A stretch of DNA of 64,000 nt from Mesohalobacter halotolerans (GCF_006120725.1 NZ_SWMU01000001.1:620001-684000), one strand, 5' to 3'; shown: positions 33,445 to 43,450, counted from the first letter of the stretch. Numbers and translations: made by a program. The notes: generated from the sequence alone by a model not told the origin.

Positions 33445-35508
33445 ATGGCGATTTTAAATTCAATACGAAAAAAAACAGCGATATTAATCCTTATAATCGC
33501 AATGGCATTATTTGCATTTGTATTATCAGATTTAATTGATACAAATAGTTTTTCTTCAGAAAAAGCTGTTGAGTCAATAGGTATGGTTGGCGACAAAAAA
33601 ATTGATCGCGTAGAATTTGCAAAGAGTGTTGAAAACTATATTCAGCAAACACAAGGTCGTTCTACAACTATGCAGGCCGTAAAACAAGTTTGGGATGCTA
33701 AAGTTCAAGAGTTAGTCCTTGAAGAAGAGTTTGAAGAACTTGGTATTGAAGTTGGGCGCGACCAGATTATTGCCAAACTTTCTGAAAGCTTAGCAGGAAA
33801 CCCAAATTTCTCTAATGATGAAGGGTTTTTTGATGAAGCTGTGATGACAGAATATTTGGCAAACCTTAAAGAAACACAACCCCAACAATTTCAACAATGG
33901 CAGAATTATGAAAAAAGTGTTGCCAATCAGGTAAGAAGAGAAATCTATTTCAATCTCATAAAAGCTGGTGTTGGTGCTACTTTACTTGAGGCCAAAACAA
34001 ATTATAAATTACAATCTGATAATGTAAGCTTTCAGTTTGTACGCATACCATTTGACAAAGCAGAAGATGTAGAAGTGTCAACTTCTGAAATTAAAACATA
34101 CGTAAAAAATAATCCTAAAGAATTTAAACAAGATGCCCAGCGAGACATCCAATATGTATTATTTGAAAATAAACCTTCTCAAGAAGATATCGCCAAAGCA
34201 AAAGCTGATTTAGAAAGTTTGCTTGAAGAGTTTAAAAGTACAGAGGACGTTAGCGCTTTCATAAATATGAATTCTGATGTGCCTTATAACGCCAGGTTTA
34301 AGTTTGAAAATCAATTGCCATCAGAGAAAAAACAAGAACTACTCGCATCAGATGTTGGTGATGTGTATGGGCCTTATAAATCTTCTGAAGCTTGGAAAGC
34401 TACAAAACTTGTAGAAACCCAAAAAATGTCAGATTCTGCTAAAGTCAGCCATATTTTAATTTCTACTCAAGGTCAGAATAGCCAGCGGTCTCCGGAGGAA
34501 GCTAAAAAATTGGCAGATAGCTTATTAAATATTATTAAAGCCAATCCCTCAAAAATGAAAGAATTGGCTAAAAAATTCTCATCAGACACAGGAAGTGCTG
34601 AAAAAGGAGGTGATTTGGGTTGGAACACTTATGGTAGATTTGTACCCGGATTTAACGATGCAGTGTTTAATAATGAACCAGGATTTAAAGGCGTGGTTGA
34701 AACGCGATTTGGCTTTCATGTTATTCACTTAAATGAACTTTCTGATAAAAGCGAGATGTACAAATTTGCAGATTTAGTGATTAATATCAAACCGTCTCCA
34801 GAAACCTTAAATGAGGTATACCGTCAAGCAGGTAACTTTTATTTAGATGCCCAAGAAGGTGAATTTGCAAGTGTAGCAAAAGACAACGGTTATGAAGTTA
34901 AACCGGTCTTAGGTGTCAAAGCTTTAGATGAACAAATCCCTGGTTTAGGTGCTCAAAGACAAATTATAACTTGGGCTTTTGAAGAAGAACGCTCAGCTGG
35001 CGATATCGTTCAGTTTAGTATAGACAAAGGTGAAATAGTTGTACAACTTAATAAAGTTATTAAAGTAGGTTTACAAAATGCACAACAAGCATCGGCAAAG
35101 GTAACTCCAATTTTAGAAAAAGAGAAAAAGGCAAAAACAATTATGTCACAAATCAATACCAAAGACCTCAATGAGGTGGCAAGCCAATTTAGTGTAAGGA
35201 TTCAAAATGCCAGTGCTGTTAATATGGAAAGCCCATTAATCCCTGCAGCTGGTAAAGAACCCAAAGTTGTAGGTGCAGCATTTGCCTTAGATAAAGATGA
35301 AATAAGTCAACCTGTAGAAGGTCAAAAAGGGATTTATGTCATTAAATTGACTCAAAAAACGGAAGCGCCCGCTTTAGCTTCTTACAAAGATGCAGCGCTG
35401 AAGGAAACTCAAAAGCGCATGCAAAAGCTTCAAAACCCAAATAATGATGTTACCGAAGCCTTAAAAGAAGCTAAAGAAATTGAGGACAATAGGTCAAAAG
35501 TATATTAA
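33445..35508 (+). CDS. PpiD/SurA-like peptidylprolyl isomerase
   Basis: 687 residues. One N-terminal transmembrane anchor (ILILIIAMALFAFVLSDLI, about 12-30), a SurA_N-type chaperone region (about 45-220), and a parvulin domain at about 330-435 (AKVSHILISTQGQ, FSSDTGSAEKGGDLGWNTYG, TRFGFHVIHL). A second, degenerate parvulin-like part follows. It should face the periplasm and help fold exported proteins. It is the last gene of the run that starts at coaX and is closed by a strong terminator. Confidence 0.88.
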   Translation: MAILNSIRKKTAILILIIAMALFAFVLSDLIDTNSFSSEKAVESIGMVGDKKIDRVEFAKSVENYIQQTQGRSTTMQAVKQVWDAKVQELVLEEEFEELGIEVGRDQIIAKLSESLAGNPNFSNDEGFFDEAVMTEYLANLKETQPQQFQQWQNYEKSVANQVRREIYFNLIKAGVGATLLEAKTNYKLQSDNVSFQFVRIPFDKAEDVEVSTSEIKTYVKNNPKEFKQDAQRDIQYVLFENKPSQEDIAKAKADLESLLEEFKSTEDVSAFINMNSDVPYNARFKFENQLPSEKKQELLASDVGDVYGPYKSSEAWKATKLVETQKMSDSAKVSHILISTQGQNSQRSPEEAKKLADSLLNIIKANPSKMKELAKKFSSDTGSAEKGGDLGWNTYGRFVPGFNDAVFNNEPGFKGVVETRFGFHVIHLNELSDKSEMYKFADLVINIKPSPETLNEVYRQAGNFYLDAQEGEFASVAKDNGYEVKPVLGVKALDEQIPGLGAQRQIITWAFEEERSAGDIVQFSIDKGEIVVQLNKVIKVGLQNAQQASAKVTPILEKEKKAKTIMSQINTKDLNEVASQFSVRIQNASAVNMESPLIPAAGKEPKVVGAAFALDKDEISQPVEGQKGIYVIKLTQKTEAPALASYKDAALKETQKRMQKLQNPNNDVTEALKEAKEIEDNRSKVY

Positions 35509-35533
35509 TCTTTTAAGCTCATTAAAATTTAAG

Positions 35534-35564
35534 AAAGCGGACCTAAATGGGCCGCTTTTTTTAT
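35534..35564 (+). terminator. Terminator after the PpiD-like gene
   Basis: Stem AAAGCGG (35534-35540) with CCGCTTT (35552-35558), followed by a T run. The inner bases ACC/GGG extend the stem with one mismatch. Confidence 0.85.
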
Positions 35565-35597
35565 TTAATTAAAGTCGGATAATTTTTTGAAATTTAT

Positions 35598-36242
35598 TTA
35601 AGTTAAAGTCTTAATAGTTTTTACGACGACACTATCAAGGCTCGGCTTTGATGCAATGATCACTTTTTTTGTAAAAAATCCTGCTGACTTTGCCGTAGTT
35701 TTACCAATGCAAATGGCCAGGGGTTTATAGTCGTGAATTTTGTAATAGCTTTTTACTCCAAGTGGACTAAAGCATAAAACAGCGTCAAATACATTAGGAA
35801 AAGTCTTAAAACTACAAACCGAATCATAAAGATGATATTCTTTTAAAGACACCTGATGTTTAGACAATACATTTGGTAAATCGTCTCGTCGTTGTGCAGA
35901 ACAAAAAAAATCAAAATGGGCTTTGGTGTATTTTTCAGAAATTTGAAGCGCTAAGTCTTGGGCATAATCTGCTTTAAGCTGAACATTAAGCCCAAAACTT
36001 TCAATGTATTTTGCGGTTTTGTCACCTACACAAAATATCTTATCAATTTTTATGTCTTTTGCCATTGCTAGTTTCACAGCATTTTGACTTGTAAAAATTA
36101 CATTTTTAAAAGTATGTGTTGGCAGTTCAGGGTTTAAAGTTTTTATCTTAACGGCATTGTAATCTACCAATCCTATATTAGCAGCAAATAAATGTTGTTT
36201 TTGTATTGGGCTTAAGATTTTGGTAGATAAAACAGTCGGCAT
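35598..36242 (-). CDS. hemD: Uroporphyrinogen-III synthase
   Basis: 214 residues. The two-lobed HemD fold is suggested by FKNVIFTSQNAVKLAM, KIFCVGDKTAKYIES, then AVLCFSPLGVKSYYK and AICIGKTTAKSA, the usual SxxA and GxxT anchors. It closes hydroxymethylbilane to uroporphyrinogen III in haem synthesis. It is somewhat short but full-length for Bacteroidota. Its start lies 5 nt after the hemC stop, so the two form an operon. HemD sequences are poorly conserved, so the assignment rests partly on this neighbour. Confidence 0.85.
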   Translation of the reverse strand: MPTVLSTKILSPIQKQHLFAANIGLVDYNAVKIKTLNPELPTHTFKNVIFTSQNAVKLAMAKDIKIDKIFCVGDKTAKYIESFGLNVQLKADYAQDLALQISEKYTKAHFDFFCSAQRRDDLPNVLSKHQVSLKEYHLYDSVCSFKTFPNVFDAVLCFSPLGVKSYYKIHDYKPLAICIGKTTAKSAGFFTKKVIIASKPSLDSVVVKTIKTLT

Positions 36243-36247
36243 AATAG

Positions 36248-37153
36248 CTAAAGAATTTGTCTTAATTTATCCATTAATTTATCACCACCCTGATTTAATA
36301 TTTCTTGAGCACAACACTCTCCAAATCCCTTATAGTTATTAATTTTACATTTCTTTTTAATATAGAAACGTTGCTTGCCGTCAAGGCTTAAAAGTACTCC
36401 CTCAAAATGAATATCATTTTCATTTACTTGAGCTAAAGCGCCAATAGGTGCAGTACAACCACCTTCCAGAGTTCTTAAAAACGACCGTTCTATGCTTACA
36501 CAGATTTCTGTGGTTTTGTCATTGAGTGGTTTAAGAGCATTCAGAACTTGAGTGTTTTTTTCATTTGAGACGACTAACATCGCACCCTGAGCAGGCGCGG
36601 GAATCATCCAGTTTATAATCTGACTGTTTTTTGGTGTAAGCTGAATGCGACCTAGTCCTGCAGCAGCAAAAATAGCAGCATTCCAGTCATTATTTTTTAA
36701 CTTTTTTAAACGTGTATTGACATTGCCTCTAAGATTGCTGACCTCATGATTAGGGTATCGGTTTAGCCACTGGGCTTTTCGTCTGAGACTACCTGTGGCA
36801 ATATGACCTTTTCCATCTAAAAAGTCCAAGCCTTTATGGACTAAAATATCATAAGGATTAGCACGATTTAATACGGCGGCTTGCACTATTGTTTTAGGTA
36901 ATTGAGTTGGCACATCCTTCATTGAATGTACGGCTAAATCAATTTCTTTCTTGATCAAAGCAACATCTAAACTTTTGGTAAAAATACCTGTAATACCCAT
37001 TTCATAAAGCGGTACATCCAAATTGAGGTCACCACTGGATTTAACAGGATGTAATACGCTATCTACACCATTATTTTTTAATTGAAGTTGTACAGTTTTG
37101 GCTTGCCACAAAGCAAGTTCGCTGTCACGTGTACCAATAACCAAAGGTTTCAT
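36248..37153 (-). CDS. hemC: Hydroxymethylbilane synthase (porphobilinogen deaminase)
   Basis: 301 residues from the ATG at 37153, which gives the usual start MKPLVIGTRDSELALWQAKT; an ATG at 37219 would add an unlikely 22 residues. Family motifs: SGDLNLDVPLYEMGITGIFT, AVHSMKDVPT, ATGSLRRKAQ, NLRGNVNTRL and the dipyrromethane cofactor cysteine in LEGGCTAPIGAL. It condenses four porphobilinogens into hydroxymethylbilane. It is the first gene of the leftward hemC-hemD pair. Confidence 0.95.
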   Translation of the reverse strand: MKPLVIGTRDSELALWQAKTVQLQLKNNGVDSVLHPVKSSGDLNLDVPLYEMGITGIFTKSLDVALIKKEIDLAVHSMKDVPTQLPKTIVQAAVLNRANPYDILVHKGLDFLDGKGHIATGSLRRKAQWLNRYPNHEVSNLRGNVNTRLKKLKNNDWNAAIFAAAGLGRIQLTPKNSQIINWMIPAPAQGAMLVVSNEKNTQVLNALKPLNDKTTEICVSIERSFLRTLEGGCTAPIGALAQVNENDIHFEGVLLSLDGKQRFYIKKKCKINNYKGFGECCAQEILNQGGDKLMDKLRQIL

Positions 37154-37263
37154 AGCTGAAATTAAAATTTCAATCAAAAATAAAGTTTTAATGGGTTTTA
37201 TAGCTATGTTTTGATGCAATTCCTTTTAAAATTATCTATTTTTACAAAACTTGAAATATACCA

Positions 37264-38415
37264 ATGTCAAAATCATCAAAAATCTGGTTATCCTCACCAC
37301 ATATGGGTGGTAATGAATTAAATTTTATACAAGAGGCTTTTGATACCAATTGGATTGCACCATTAGGGCCAAACGTCAATGGGTTTGAAAGTGATATCCA
37401 GGCCTATTTGAAAACAAAAAAGTCTATAGCAGCATTGAGTAGTGGAACAGCTGCTATTCATTTAGCACTTGTTCAACTTGGTGTGAAAAATGGCGACGAA
37501 GTGATTTGTCAAAGTTTTACTTTTTGCGGTTCAGTCAATCCCATTATCTATCAAGGCGCAAAACCTATTTTGGTAGATAGTGAACCCCAAACCTGGAACA
37601 TCTGTCCAATAGCTCTAGAGGAAGCTATAGAAGACCGGATAAAACGAGGTAAACGCCCTAAAGCTATCATTGCTGTTCATCTTTATGGTATGCCTTATCA
37701 AGTAGAGGCTATACATCATATTGCTGATAAATACAAAATACCTATAATTGAAGACGCCGCAGAGGCTTTAGGTTCTACTTACAATAATCAAGCTTGTGGA
37801 ACTTTTGGCGAGTTCGGCGTATTATCCTTTAATGGCAATAAAATCATTACAACAAGTGGCGGTGGAGCCTTAGTTTGTGAAAATCAAACTGTAAAAGACA
37901 AAACTGTGTTTTACGCTACGCAAGCTAGGGAAAATGCACCACACTATGAACACACCCATATTGGGTTTAATTATCGCATGAGTAATATTGTCGCCGGTAT
38001 AGGTCGTGGACAGATACAGGTTTTAGATAAACACATCGGTATGAGAAGAGCTATGCACTCCTTTTACAAAAGTATTTTTAAAGATGTAGATGCCATTAAT
38101 GTTTTTGAAGACAAAAGAGATAATATATTTTCAAACCATTGGTTATCAGCAATTACCATAAAAAAAGATGCCAATTTTACCCCAGAAGACTTAAGGTTAG
38201 CGCTTCTTGAAGACCAAATAGAAAGTCGACCGCTATGGAAACCAATGCACATGCAACCTGTATTTAAAGATTTGCCATTTTACGGACAATCTACAGCAGA
38301 AGATTTATTTGAAAGAGGTTTGTGCTTGCCATCGGGCTCAAATTTAACTGATCATGAGAAAAATAGAATTTCTATAAAAATCAATGAATTTTTGAAATAC
38401 TATGGACTTATTTAA
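37264..38415 (+). CDS. DegT/DnrJ/EryC1/StrS family aminotransferase
   Basis: 383 residues, normal for the family. The PLP lysine is probably K193 in SFNGNKIITTSGGG; other motifs are ALSSGTAAIHLALVQLG, VICQSFTFCGSVNP, IIAVHLYGMPYQV and IEDAAEALGS. These enzymes aminate nucleotide-linked keto-sugars for glycans, O-antigen or protein glycosylation; the start IWLSSPHMGGNELNFI resembles those acting on UDP-sugars. No other sugar genes are close by, so the pathway is not defined. The next gene starts inside its last 14 nt. Confidence 0.88.
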   Translation: MSKSSKIWLSSPHMGGNELNFIQEAFDTNWIAPLGPNVNGFESDIQAYLKTKKSIAALSSGTAAIHLALVQLGVKNGDEVICQSFTFCGSVNPIIYQGAKPILVDSEPQTWNICPIALEEAIEDRIKRGKRPKAIIAVHLYGMPYQVEAIHHIADKYKIPIIEDAAEALGSTYNNQACGTFGEFGVLSFNGNKIITTSGGGALVCENQTVKDKTVFYATQARENAPHYEHTHIGFNYRMSNIVAGIGRGQIQVLDKHIGMRRAMHSFYKSIFKDVDAINVFEDKRDNIFSNHWLSAITIKKDANFTPEDLRLALLEDQIESRPLWKPMHMQPVFKDLPFYGQSTAEDLFERGLCLPSGSNLTDHEKNRISIKINEFLKYYGLI

Positions 38416-38962
38416 AGCAATAAAACAAAGACGTTCAATTTACCCTCATCAGTTTAATGATAAAATCATTGCTGATGCAGATATCAAAAAACTTTTAGAA
38501 TTGGCCAATTGGGCACCGACACATCGCAAAACTGAACCTTGGCGGTTTAAAATCATATCTGGTGATTTTAAGCAAAAAGCCGGTAAATTTTTCAAAATGG
38601 TGTATTGGAATAACACAGAAAAGCCTAAAACATTTAAAGCCAAAAAAATCCTCCAAAAATTTGAACAATCAAGTCATGTTATTGCCGTGTGTATGCAACG
38701 CGATCCAAAAGAAAGTGTTCCGGAATGGGAGGAAATTGCAGCAACAGCCATGGCAGTTCAGAATATGTGGATAGCATCAAGTGCTTTAAATATTGGTATG
38801 TATTGGAGTACGCCAAGCTTTAAAGAAAGCCTTCAGGACTTAATCCCTTTAGCCGAAGGAGAACGATGTCTGGGCTTTCTATATTGTGGATATTTTGAGG
38901 ATGAGGTAAATTTATTAGAACGTCAATCTGATATTAGCACGAAAGTCATTTGGAAAAAATAA
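38402..38962 (+). CDS. Nitroreductase family protein
   Basis: 186 residues. The nitroreductase signature for FMN binding is seen in AIKQRRSIYPHQF (first 20 residues), LLELANWAPTHRKTEPWRFK, and AATAMAVQNMWIASSALNIG then YWST. Family members reduce nitro compounds, quinones or related substrates with NAD(P)H. It overlaps the aminotransferase gene by 14 nt, so the two are co-expressed; a functional link is not obvious. Confidence 0.87.
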   Translation: MDLFKAIKQRRSIYPHQFNDKIIADADIKKLLELANWAPTHRKTEPWRFKIISGDFKQKAGKFFKMVYWNNTEKPKTFKAKKILQKFEQSSHVIAVCMQRDPKESVPEWEEIAATAMAVQNMWIASSALNIGMYWSTPSFKESLQDLIPLAEGERCLGFLYCGYFEDEVNLLERQSDISTKVIWKK

Positions 38963-39037
38963 TATTTCTTATTTAAGCCAAAAACCACGATTTAAAGCCT
39001 TTACTGATTTAAGCAATTTACTTTAAAAAATATTATT

Positions 39038-39640
39038 ATGGCACTAGTAAAACCCTTATCACCTGAGCATGACCAAGAGACTAAGGAGCTGGCAGATTTT
39101 TTTAATGAGACTTTGGGCTTTTGTCCCAATTCGGTTCTTACGATGCAGCATAGACCGGCAATAAGTAAAGCTTTTATTAATTTAAATAAAGCTGTCATGG
39201 CCAATGAAGGTAAGGTCACATCAGCATTAAAGCGAATGATTGCATGGGTAAGTAGCAATGCAACGGGTTGTCGATATTGTCAAGCTCATGCCATTTGTGC
39301 AGCTGAACGTTATGGTGCCGAGCAAGAGCAGCTTGACAATATTTGGGAATATAGAACGCATCCGGCCTTTTCTGAAGCAGAACGCGCGGCATTAGATTTT
39401 TCTTTAGCGGCAAGCCAAGTCCCCAATGCCGTAAATGCTGAAATTAAAGAAAGGCTCTACAAATACTGGAAGGAAGGTGAAATTGTAGAAATGCTAGGCG
39501 TGATATCTTTATTTGGATATTTAAACCGATGGAATGATTCTATGGGGACGACAATGGAAGAAGGCGCCATTGAAAGCGGGAATAAATATTTAGCCAAACA
39601 TGGTTTTGAATTGGGGAAGCATGATGGAAATTCCTATTAA
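39038..39640 (+). CDS. Carboxymuconolactone decarboxylase family (AhpD-like) protein
   Basis: 200 residues. The AhpD-type redox motif C78-x-x-C81 with H84-x-x-C (ATGCRYCQAHAICAAERYG) is intact. The second half (AALDFSLAASQVPNAVN then IVEMLGVISLFGYLNRWND) matches peroxidase-related CMD proteins. Such proteins likely reduce peroxides or act as thiol oxidoreductases in the cytoplasm. It stands alone between the nitroreductase gene and the convergent fabI-like gene. Confidence 0.88.
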   Translation: MALVKPLSPEHDQETKELADFFNETLGFCPNSVLTMQHRPAISKAFINLNKAVMANEGKVTSALKRMIAWVSSNATGCRYCQAHAICAAERYGAEQEQLDNIWEYRTHPAFSEAERAALDFSLAASQVPNAVNAEIKERLYKYWKEGEIVEMLGVISLFGYLNRWNDSMGTTMEEGAIESGNKYLAKHGFELGKHDGNSY

Positions 39641-39670
39641 TTTTTCTTTAAAGTCTCAACATTCAAAAGT

Positions 39671-40495
39671 TTACCCTACGATATTATATCCACCATCCAC
39701 ATGTCTTATTTCACCTGTTATTTTCATATCTGGTCTTAACAAATGTGTAACTTCATAAGCTAAATCTTGTGGATTAGCATTGCCTAAGGGGCTTTTGTTC
39801 GCTGCATGGTCTACATCTGAAGTATTTAATGTTGCAGTCCCTGCTTTACTTCCCAAATATGGAGAAAAACGAACACAATTAACACGTGTACCGTTTTGAC
39901 GACCCAATTCATCTGCTAACTCAATTGTAATTCGTTCTAAGGCAGCTTTAGCAATGCTGATGTTTCTGTAGGGATGAAAAGTCACTTTTTTGGCAGCGAT
40001 ATAACTCAGTGAGCAAATAGATGACCCAGCGTTTAATAAGCTGTGATCTTTTAACTTTGACGTTATGCTCACCAAGGAGAAAGCCGAGACTTCCATAGTA
40101 TCACAAAATTCATCAAAAGTAACTTCAAGAAGAGGTTTTACAATTTTGTTACGGATAGTTTTATCCATAGCAATGGCATGCAGCAACCCATCAACTTTAA
40201 GGTTTTTAGCTTTTAATTTTGAACAAAACTCTTCAATACTTTCTGGTAAAGTAACATCAAGAATATGGGTCTCAACATCTTTTCCTAATTCCTTTTCAAC
40301 ACTTTCTTTAAAAAGGCTATAGCTTTTATGAAGGAAGCTTTTTGCACGATCAGAAAGGTTTTTGTGATGTTGACTTACACCTAAACCTGTGCAGATAACT
40401 TGACCATTGTGTTTTACAATTTCCTTAGCAACATACATCGCTAAAGAATGCTTGTCTGCTATGCCTGTGATGATATAAGTTTTTCCTTTAAACAT
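39671..40495 (-). CDS. FabI-like enoyl-ACP reductase (SDR)
   Basis: 274 residues. The cofactor motif TGIADKHSLAMYVAKEI matches the GxxxxxSxA form of FabI, and the catalytic Y176-x6-K183 (PYRNISIAKAALE) with the fatty-acid-specific spacing is present, as is the HVDGGYN near the C-terminus. It would reduce the enoyl-ACP double bond. It lies 46 nt after a fabH-type gene on the same strand, so the pair probably serves a specific fatty-acid or polyketide-like pathway rather than bulk synthesis. The middle part is more divergent than in housekeeping FabI proteins, so another SDR substrate remains possible. Confidence 0.78.
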   Translation of the reverse strand: MFKGKTYIITGIADKHSLAMYVAKEIVKHNGQVICTGLGVSQHHKNLSDRAKSFLHKSYSLFKESVEKELGKDVETHILDVTLPESIEEFCSKLKAKNLKVDGLLHAIAMDKTIRNKIVKPLLEVTFDEFCDTMEVSAFSLVSITSKLKDHSLLNAGSSICSLSYIAAKKVTFHPYRNISIAKAALERITIELADELGRQNGTRVNCVRFSPYLGSKAGTATLNTSDVDHAANKSPLGNANPQDLAYEVTHLLRPDMKITGEIRHVDGGYNIVG

Positions 40496-40541
40496 ATTTT
40501 AGTATTAATCATTAGATTGTAACTGCGAATAAGAGTTGAGT

Positions 40542-41516
40542 CTACCATTTATAAAGTGCAGTTCCCCAAGTCCAGCCCGCTCCAACAGCTGCAAAAATAA
40601 GGTAATCTCCTTTGTTAAATTTTCCTGCTTGATGACTTTCGTCTAGAACCAAAGGAATGGTGGCTCCAGAAGTATTGGCGTATTTATCCATATTGGTGGT
40701 GACCCGATCAAATGGTAAACCTATGGTTTTTGCAATACTTTTAAGGATACCTATACTAGGTTGATGTGGTATCATATAGCTAATTTGACCAACGCTTACC
40801 CGATTGCGCTGAAGAATACTTTCAATTGATTGAGGAACAACTTTTGTAGCTGTATCAAACACTTCACGACCATTCATTTGAAAATAATGTTGTTTGTTTT
40901 TAAGGCTATCTGAAGATGCAGGTTGCTCTGCGCCACCTCCAGGGATAGTAAAGTGCTCCTTACCGCGCCCATCTGAGTGCAAATCAAAATCTATAAAACC
41001 TTTATCTTCATCAGTTTGGCTTAGCACTAAAGCGCCTGCACCATCTCCAAAAAACACTGAGTCTCTGCGGTCCCAATCTGTAATGGTAGAAAAGGTATCT
41101 GCACCAATCACTAATACATTGTTGTAACGACCAGTTTTTATAAACTCATGGGCTACAGCAATGGTAAATAATGCTCCTGAGCACACTGCTGCTACATCAA
41201 AAGCAACAGCCTTATAAGCTTTAATTTTATCTTGTACAAAACATGCACAAGACGGCGCTTGTCTATCTGGTGTAGTTGTAGCAACCACTATCATATCAAT
41301 ATCTTTAACCTCAAGGTCAGCGTCTTGAATTGCATTTAAGCCTGCTTTTGCTGCTAAGTCTGAAGTCGTTTCATTTTCAACAATTCTTCTTTCTTTAATA
41401 CCGAGATTGTTGTAGATCCACTCATCGTTAGAGCCCACTTTTTCAAAATATGAATTTGGAACAACTTTTTCAGGCGTATAAGATCCTGTACCACTGATGT
41501 AAATGTTCAAGCTCAT
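40542..41516 (-). CDS. Beta-ketoacyl-ACP synthase III (FabH family)
   Basis: 324 residues. The catalytic triad is visible: C112 in VAAVCSGALFT, His in MIPHQPSIGIL and Asn in KYANTSGATIPL. The GGGAEQPAS segment and the C-terminal AVGAGWTWGTALYKW fit the family. It starts chains by condensing an acyl-CoA with malonyl-ACP. It is not next to plsX or rpmF, the usual place of housekeeping fabH, but pairs with a fabI-like gene, so it may be a second FabH with its own starter preference. A TAnnTTTG box lies 27 nt upstream. Confidence 0.88.
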   Translation of the reverse strand: MSLNIYISGTGSYTPEKVVPNSYFEKVGSNDEWIYNNLGIKERRIVENETTSDLAAKAGLNAIQDADLEVKDIDMIVVATTTPDRQAPSCACFVQDKIKAYKAVAFDVAAVCSGALFTIAVAHEFIKTGRYNNVLVIGADTFSTITDWDRRDSVFFGDGAGALVLSQTDEDKGFIDFDLHSDGRGKEHFTIPGGGAEQPASSDSLKNKQHYFQMNGREVFDTATKVVPQSIESILQRNRVSVGQISYMIPHQPSIGILKSIAKTIGLPFDRVTTNMDKYANTSGATIPLVLDESHQAGKFNKGDYLIFAAVGAGWTWGTALYKW

Positions 41517-41542
41517 TAGAATATATTTAATATTTTAACCCC

Positions 41543-41550
41543 CAAATCTA
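41543..41550 (-). promoter_or_regulatory. -7 box (TAGATTTG) upstream of the fabH-like gene
   Basis: The minus strand reads TAGATTTG, 27 nt before the start codon. No clear -33 element was found. Confidence 0.45.
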
Positions 41551-41731
41551 TAAAAAAATTACATTGTGAAGTTATAATTGAGGTTATTTGTCTTTTTGGC
41601 ACCTAAAATTATCAAAATGAAAATAATGTAAGCGTTTACATTAATTATTTGAGGTTTGTATTAATTTTTTTTACATATATTCACAACTCTATTTATAAAC
41701 ATAACGTAATTATTTCTTAAAACATGGTAAT

Positions 41732-43450
41732 ATGAATGATTTATCTATCATAGACTTAAGCGTCATAGTAATCTATTTGGTTGGGATTATAGTTTATGGT
41801 ATCAGTAAATCTAAACGTAGCGGTTCAGAAGATTATTTCTTAGGTGGGCGAACTATGACCTGGCCTATTGTTGGGATTGCTTTGTTTTCTGCAAATATTT
41901 CAAGTTCTACCTTGGTTGGTCTAGCTTCTGACGCCTATCAAACCAACGTACATGTGTATAATTATGAGTGGATGGCTGTCATTATATTGATATTCTTTTC
42001 TATATTTTTCTTGCCATTTTACTTGCGTTCTAAGGTTTATACAATGCCTGAATTTTTAGAACGCCGTTACGATAGACGTTCTCGGTATTATTTTTCTATG
42101 ATAACTGTAATTGGTAACATTCTTGTAGATACAGCAGCTGGACTTTATGTTGGAAAAATCGTTTTATCGCTCTTATTTCCGGAGATCAGTTCAACAGTTA
42201 TACTTGTTATTTTAGCAGTAGCTGCTGCTGCATATACTATTCCGGGAGGTTTAAATTCTGTAATACAAACAGAAGTGATACAGGCTATTTTGCTCATCAT
42301 CGGCTCATGTTTAATCACTTATTTTGCCTTTGACCAACTTGGCGGTGGTTGGGACGCTATGATGGCTGGCTTAGATGGATTACTACAATCTGGTGATGTA
42401 GATTTTGCAGAGCGTATAGAGAGCGGTAAACATATTCCATCCGATTCCAGTGAAGTCTTCAGTTTAGTTCGACCATCTAATGACGAATTTATGCCTTGGT
42501 GGGGTTTGCTTACCGGTGTGCCCTTGCTCGGCTTTTACTTTTGGGCTAATAACCAATTTATGGTACAACGTGTTTTGGGTGCAAAAGACCTGAACCACGG
42601 TCGTTGGGGTGCTTTATTTGCCGGTTTACTGAAACTACCTGTAATTTTAATCATGGTTGTACCTGGTGTTTTAGCTTTGTTGTTATTTCACGGCCTGGAT
42701 ATTTCTGAATTAAACTATGTCTTGACCGATGGCAGTATATGTAATGATTTAGCTAACTGTCCAAATTTAACTTACCCGGTATTGCTTTTTAAATTATTAC
42801 CAACCGGAATTTTAGGTTTAGTTGTTGCTGGCTTGATGGCTGCGATGATGTCGTCGGTTTCGGCAACATTTAATTCGGCTTCTACTTTGGTAACCATGGA
42901 TTTTATCAGAAATATTAAGCCTGATTTTACCAGCAAACAATTGGTTTATGCTGGACAAATTACAACGGTCATTTTAGTAATACTAGCTATTGCCTGGGTG
43001 CCATTTATTGAGCGGGTCAGCGATTCACTTTGGACGTATTTGCAGTTGGTCATCGCTTATACCAGTCCACCGGCTGTAGCAACTTTTATTTTAGGTTTAT
43101 TCTGGAAACGTGCCAATGCCAATGGTTCAATTGTGAGTTTGGTCAGTGGTTTTTTCTTAGCTTTATTTGCTATTTTTTCCCAAGTATTTGATTGGGTACC
43201 ATTTATCAATGATTTGCACTTCTTGGCCATTGCCACGTGGTTGTTTATCATATCAGTGATTATACATGCTGTAGTGAGCTTAGCAACTTCTGCACCACCT
43301 CAACAGCAAGTGGATGAATATACCTATAAGCGTTCTATATACAAAGCGGAAACCGAAGAGCTGAAAGGTGTTAAATGGTATCATAACTTTAGGATTTTAG
43401 CCATTATTTTACTTATTATTACAGCAATAATCGTTATTAGTTTGTGGTAA
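41732..43450 (+). CDS. Sodium/solute symporter (SSS/SGLT family)
   Basis: 572 residues with about 14 hydrophobic helices. The sequence near the start (GGRTMTWPIVGIALFSANIS then SSTLVGLASDAYQ) matches the sodium-binding helix 1 of SGLT-type carriers; GLLTGVPLLGFYFWANNQFM and GLMAAMMSSVSATFNSASTL are further family motifs. It imports a sugar or similar solute with Na+. A trehalase gene follows it directly, so trehalose or glucose is the likely substrate; this is inference. Confidence 0.87.
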   Translation: MNDLSIIDLSVIVIYLVGIIVYGISKSKRSGSEDYFLGGRTMTWPIVGIALFSANISSSTLVGLASDAYQTNVHVYNYEWMAVIILIFFSIFFLPFYLRSKVYTMPEFLERRYDRRSRYYFSMITVIGNILVDTAAGLYVGKIVLSLLFPEISSTVILVILAVAAAAYTIPGGLNSVIQTEVIQAILLIIGSCLITYFAFDQLGGGWDAMMAGLDGLLQSGDVDFAERIESGKHIPSDSSEVFSLVRPSNDEFMPWWGLLTGVPLLGFYFWANNQFMVQRVLGAKDLNHGRWGALFAGLLKLPVILIMVVPGVLALLLFHGLDISELNYVLTDGSICNDLANCPNLTYPVLLFKLLPTGILGLVVAGLMAAMMSSVSATFNSASTLVTMDFIRNIKPDFTSKQLVYAGQITTVILVILAIAWVPFIERVSDSLWTYLQLVIAYTSPPAVATFILGLFWKRANANGSIVSLVSGFFLALFAIFSQVFDWVPFINDLHFLAIATWLFIISVIIHAVVSLATSAPPQQQVDEYTYKRSIYKAETEELKGVKWYHNFRILAIILLIITAIIVISLW

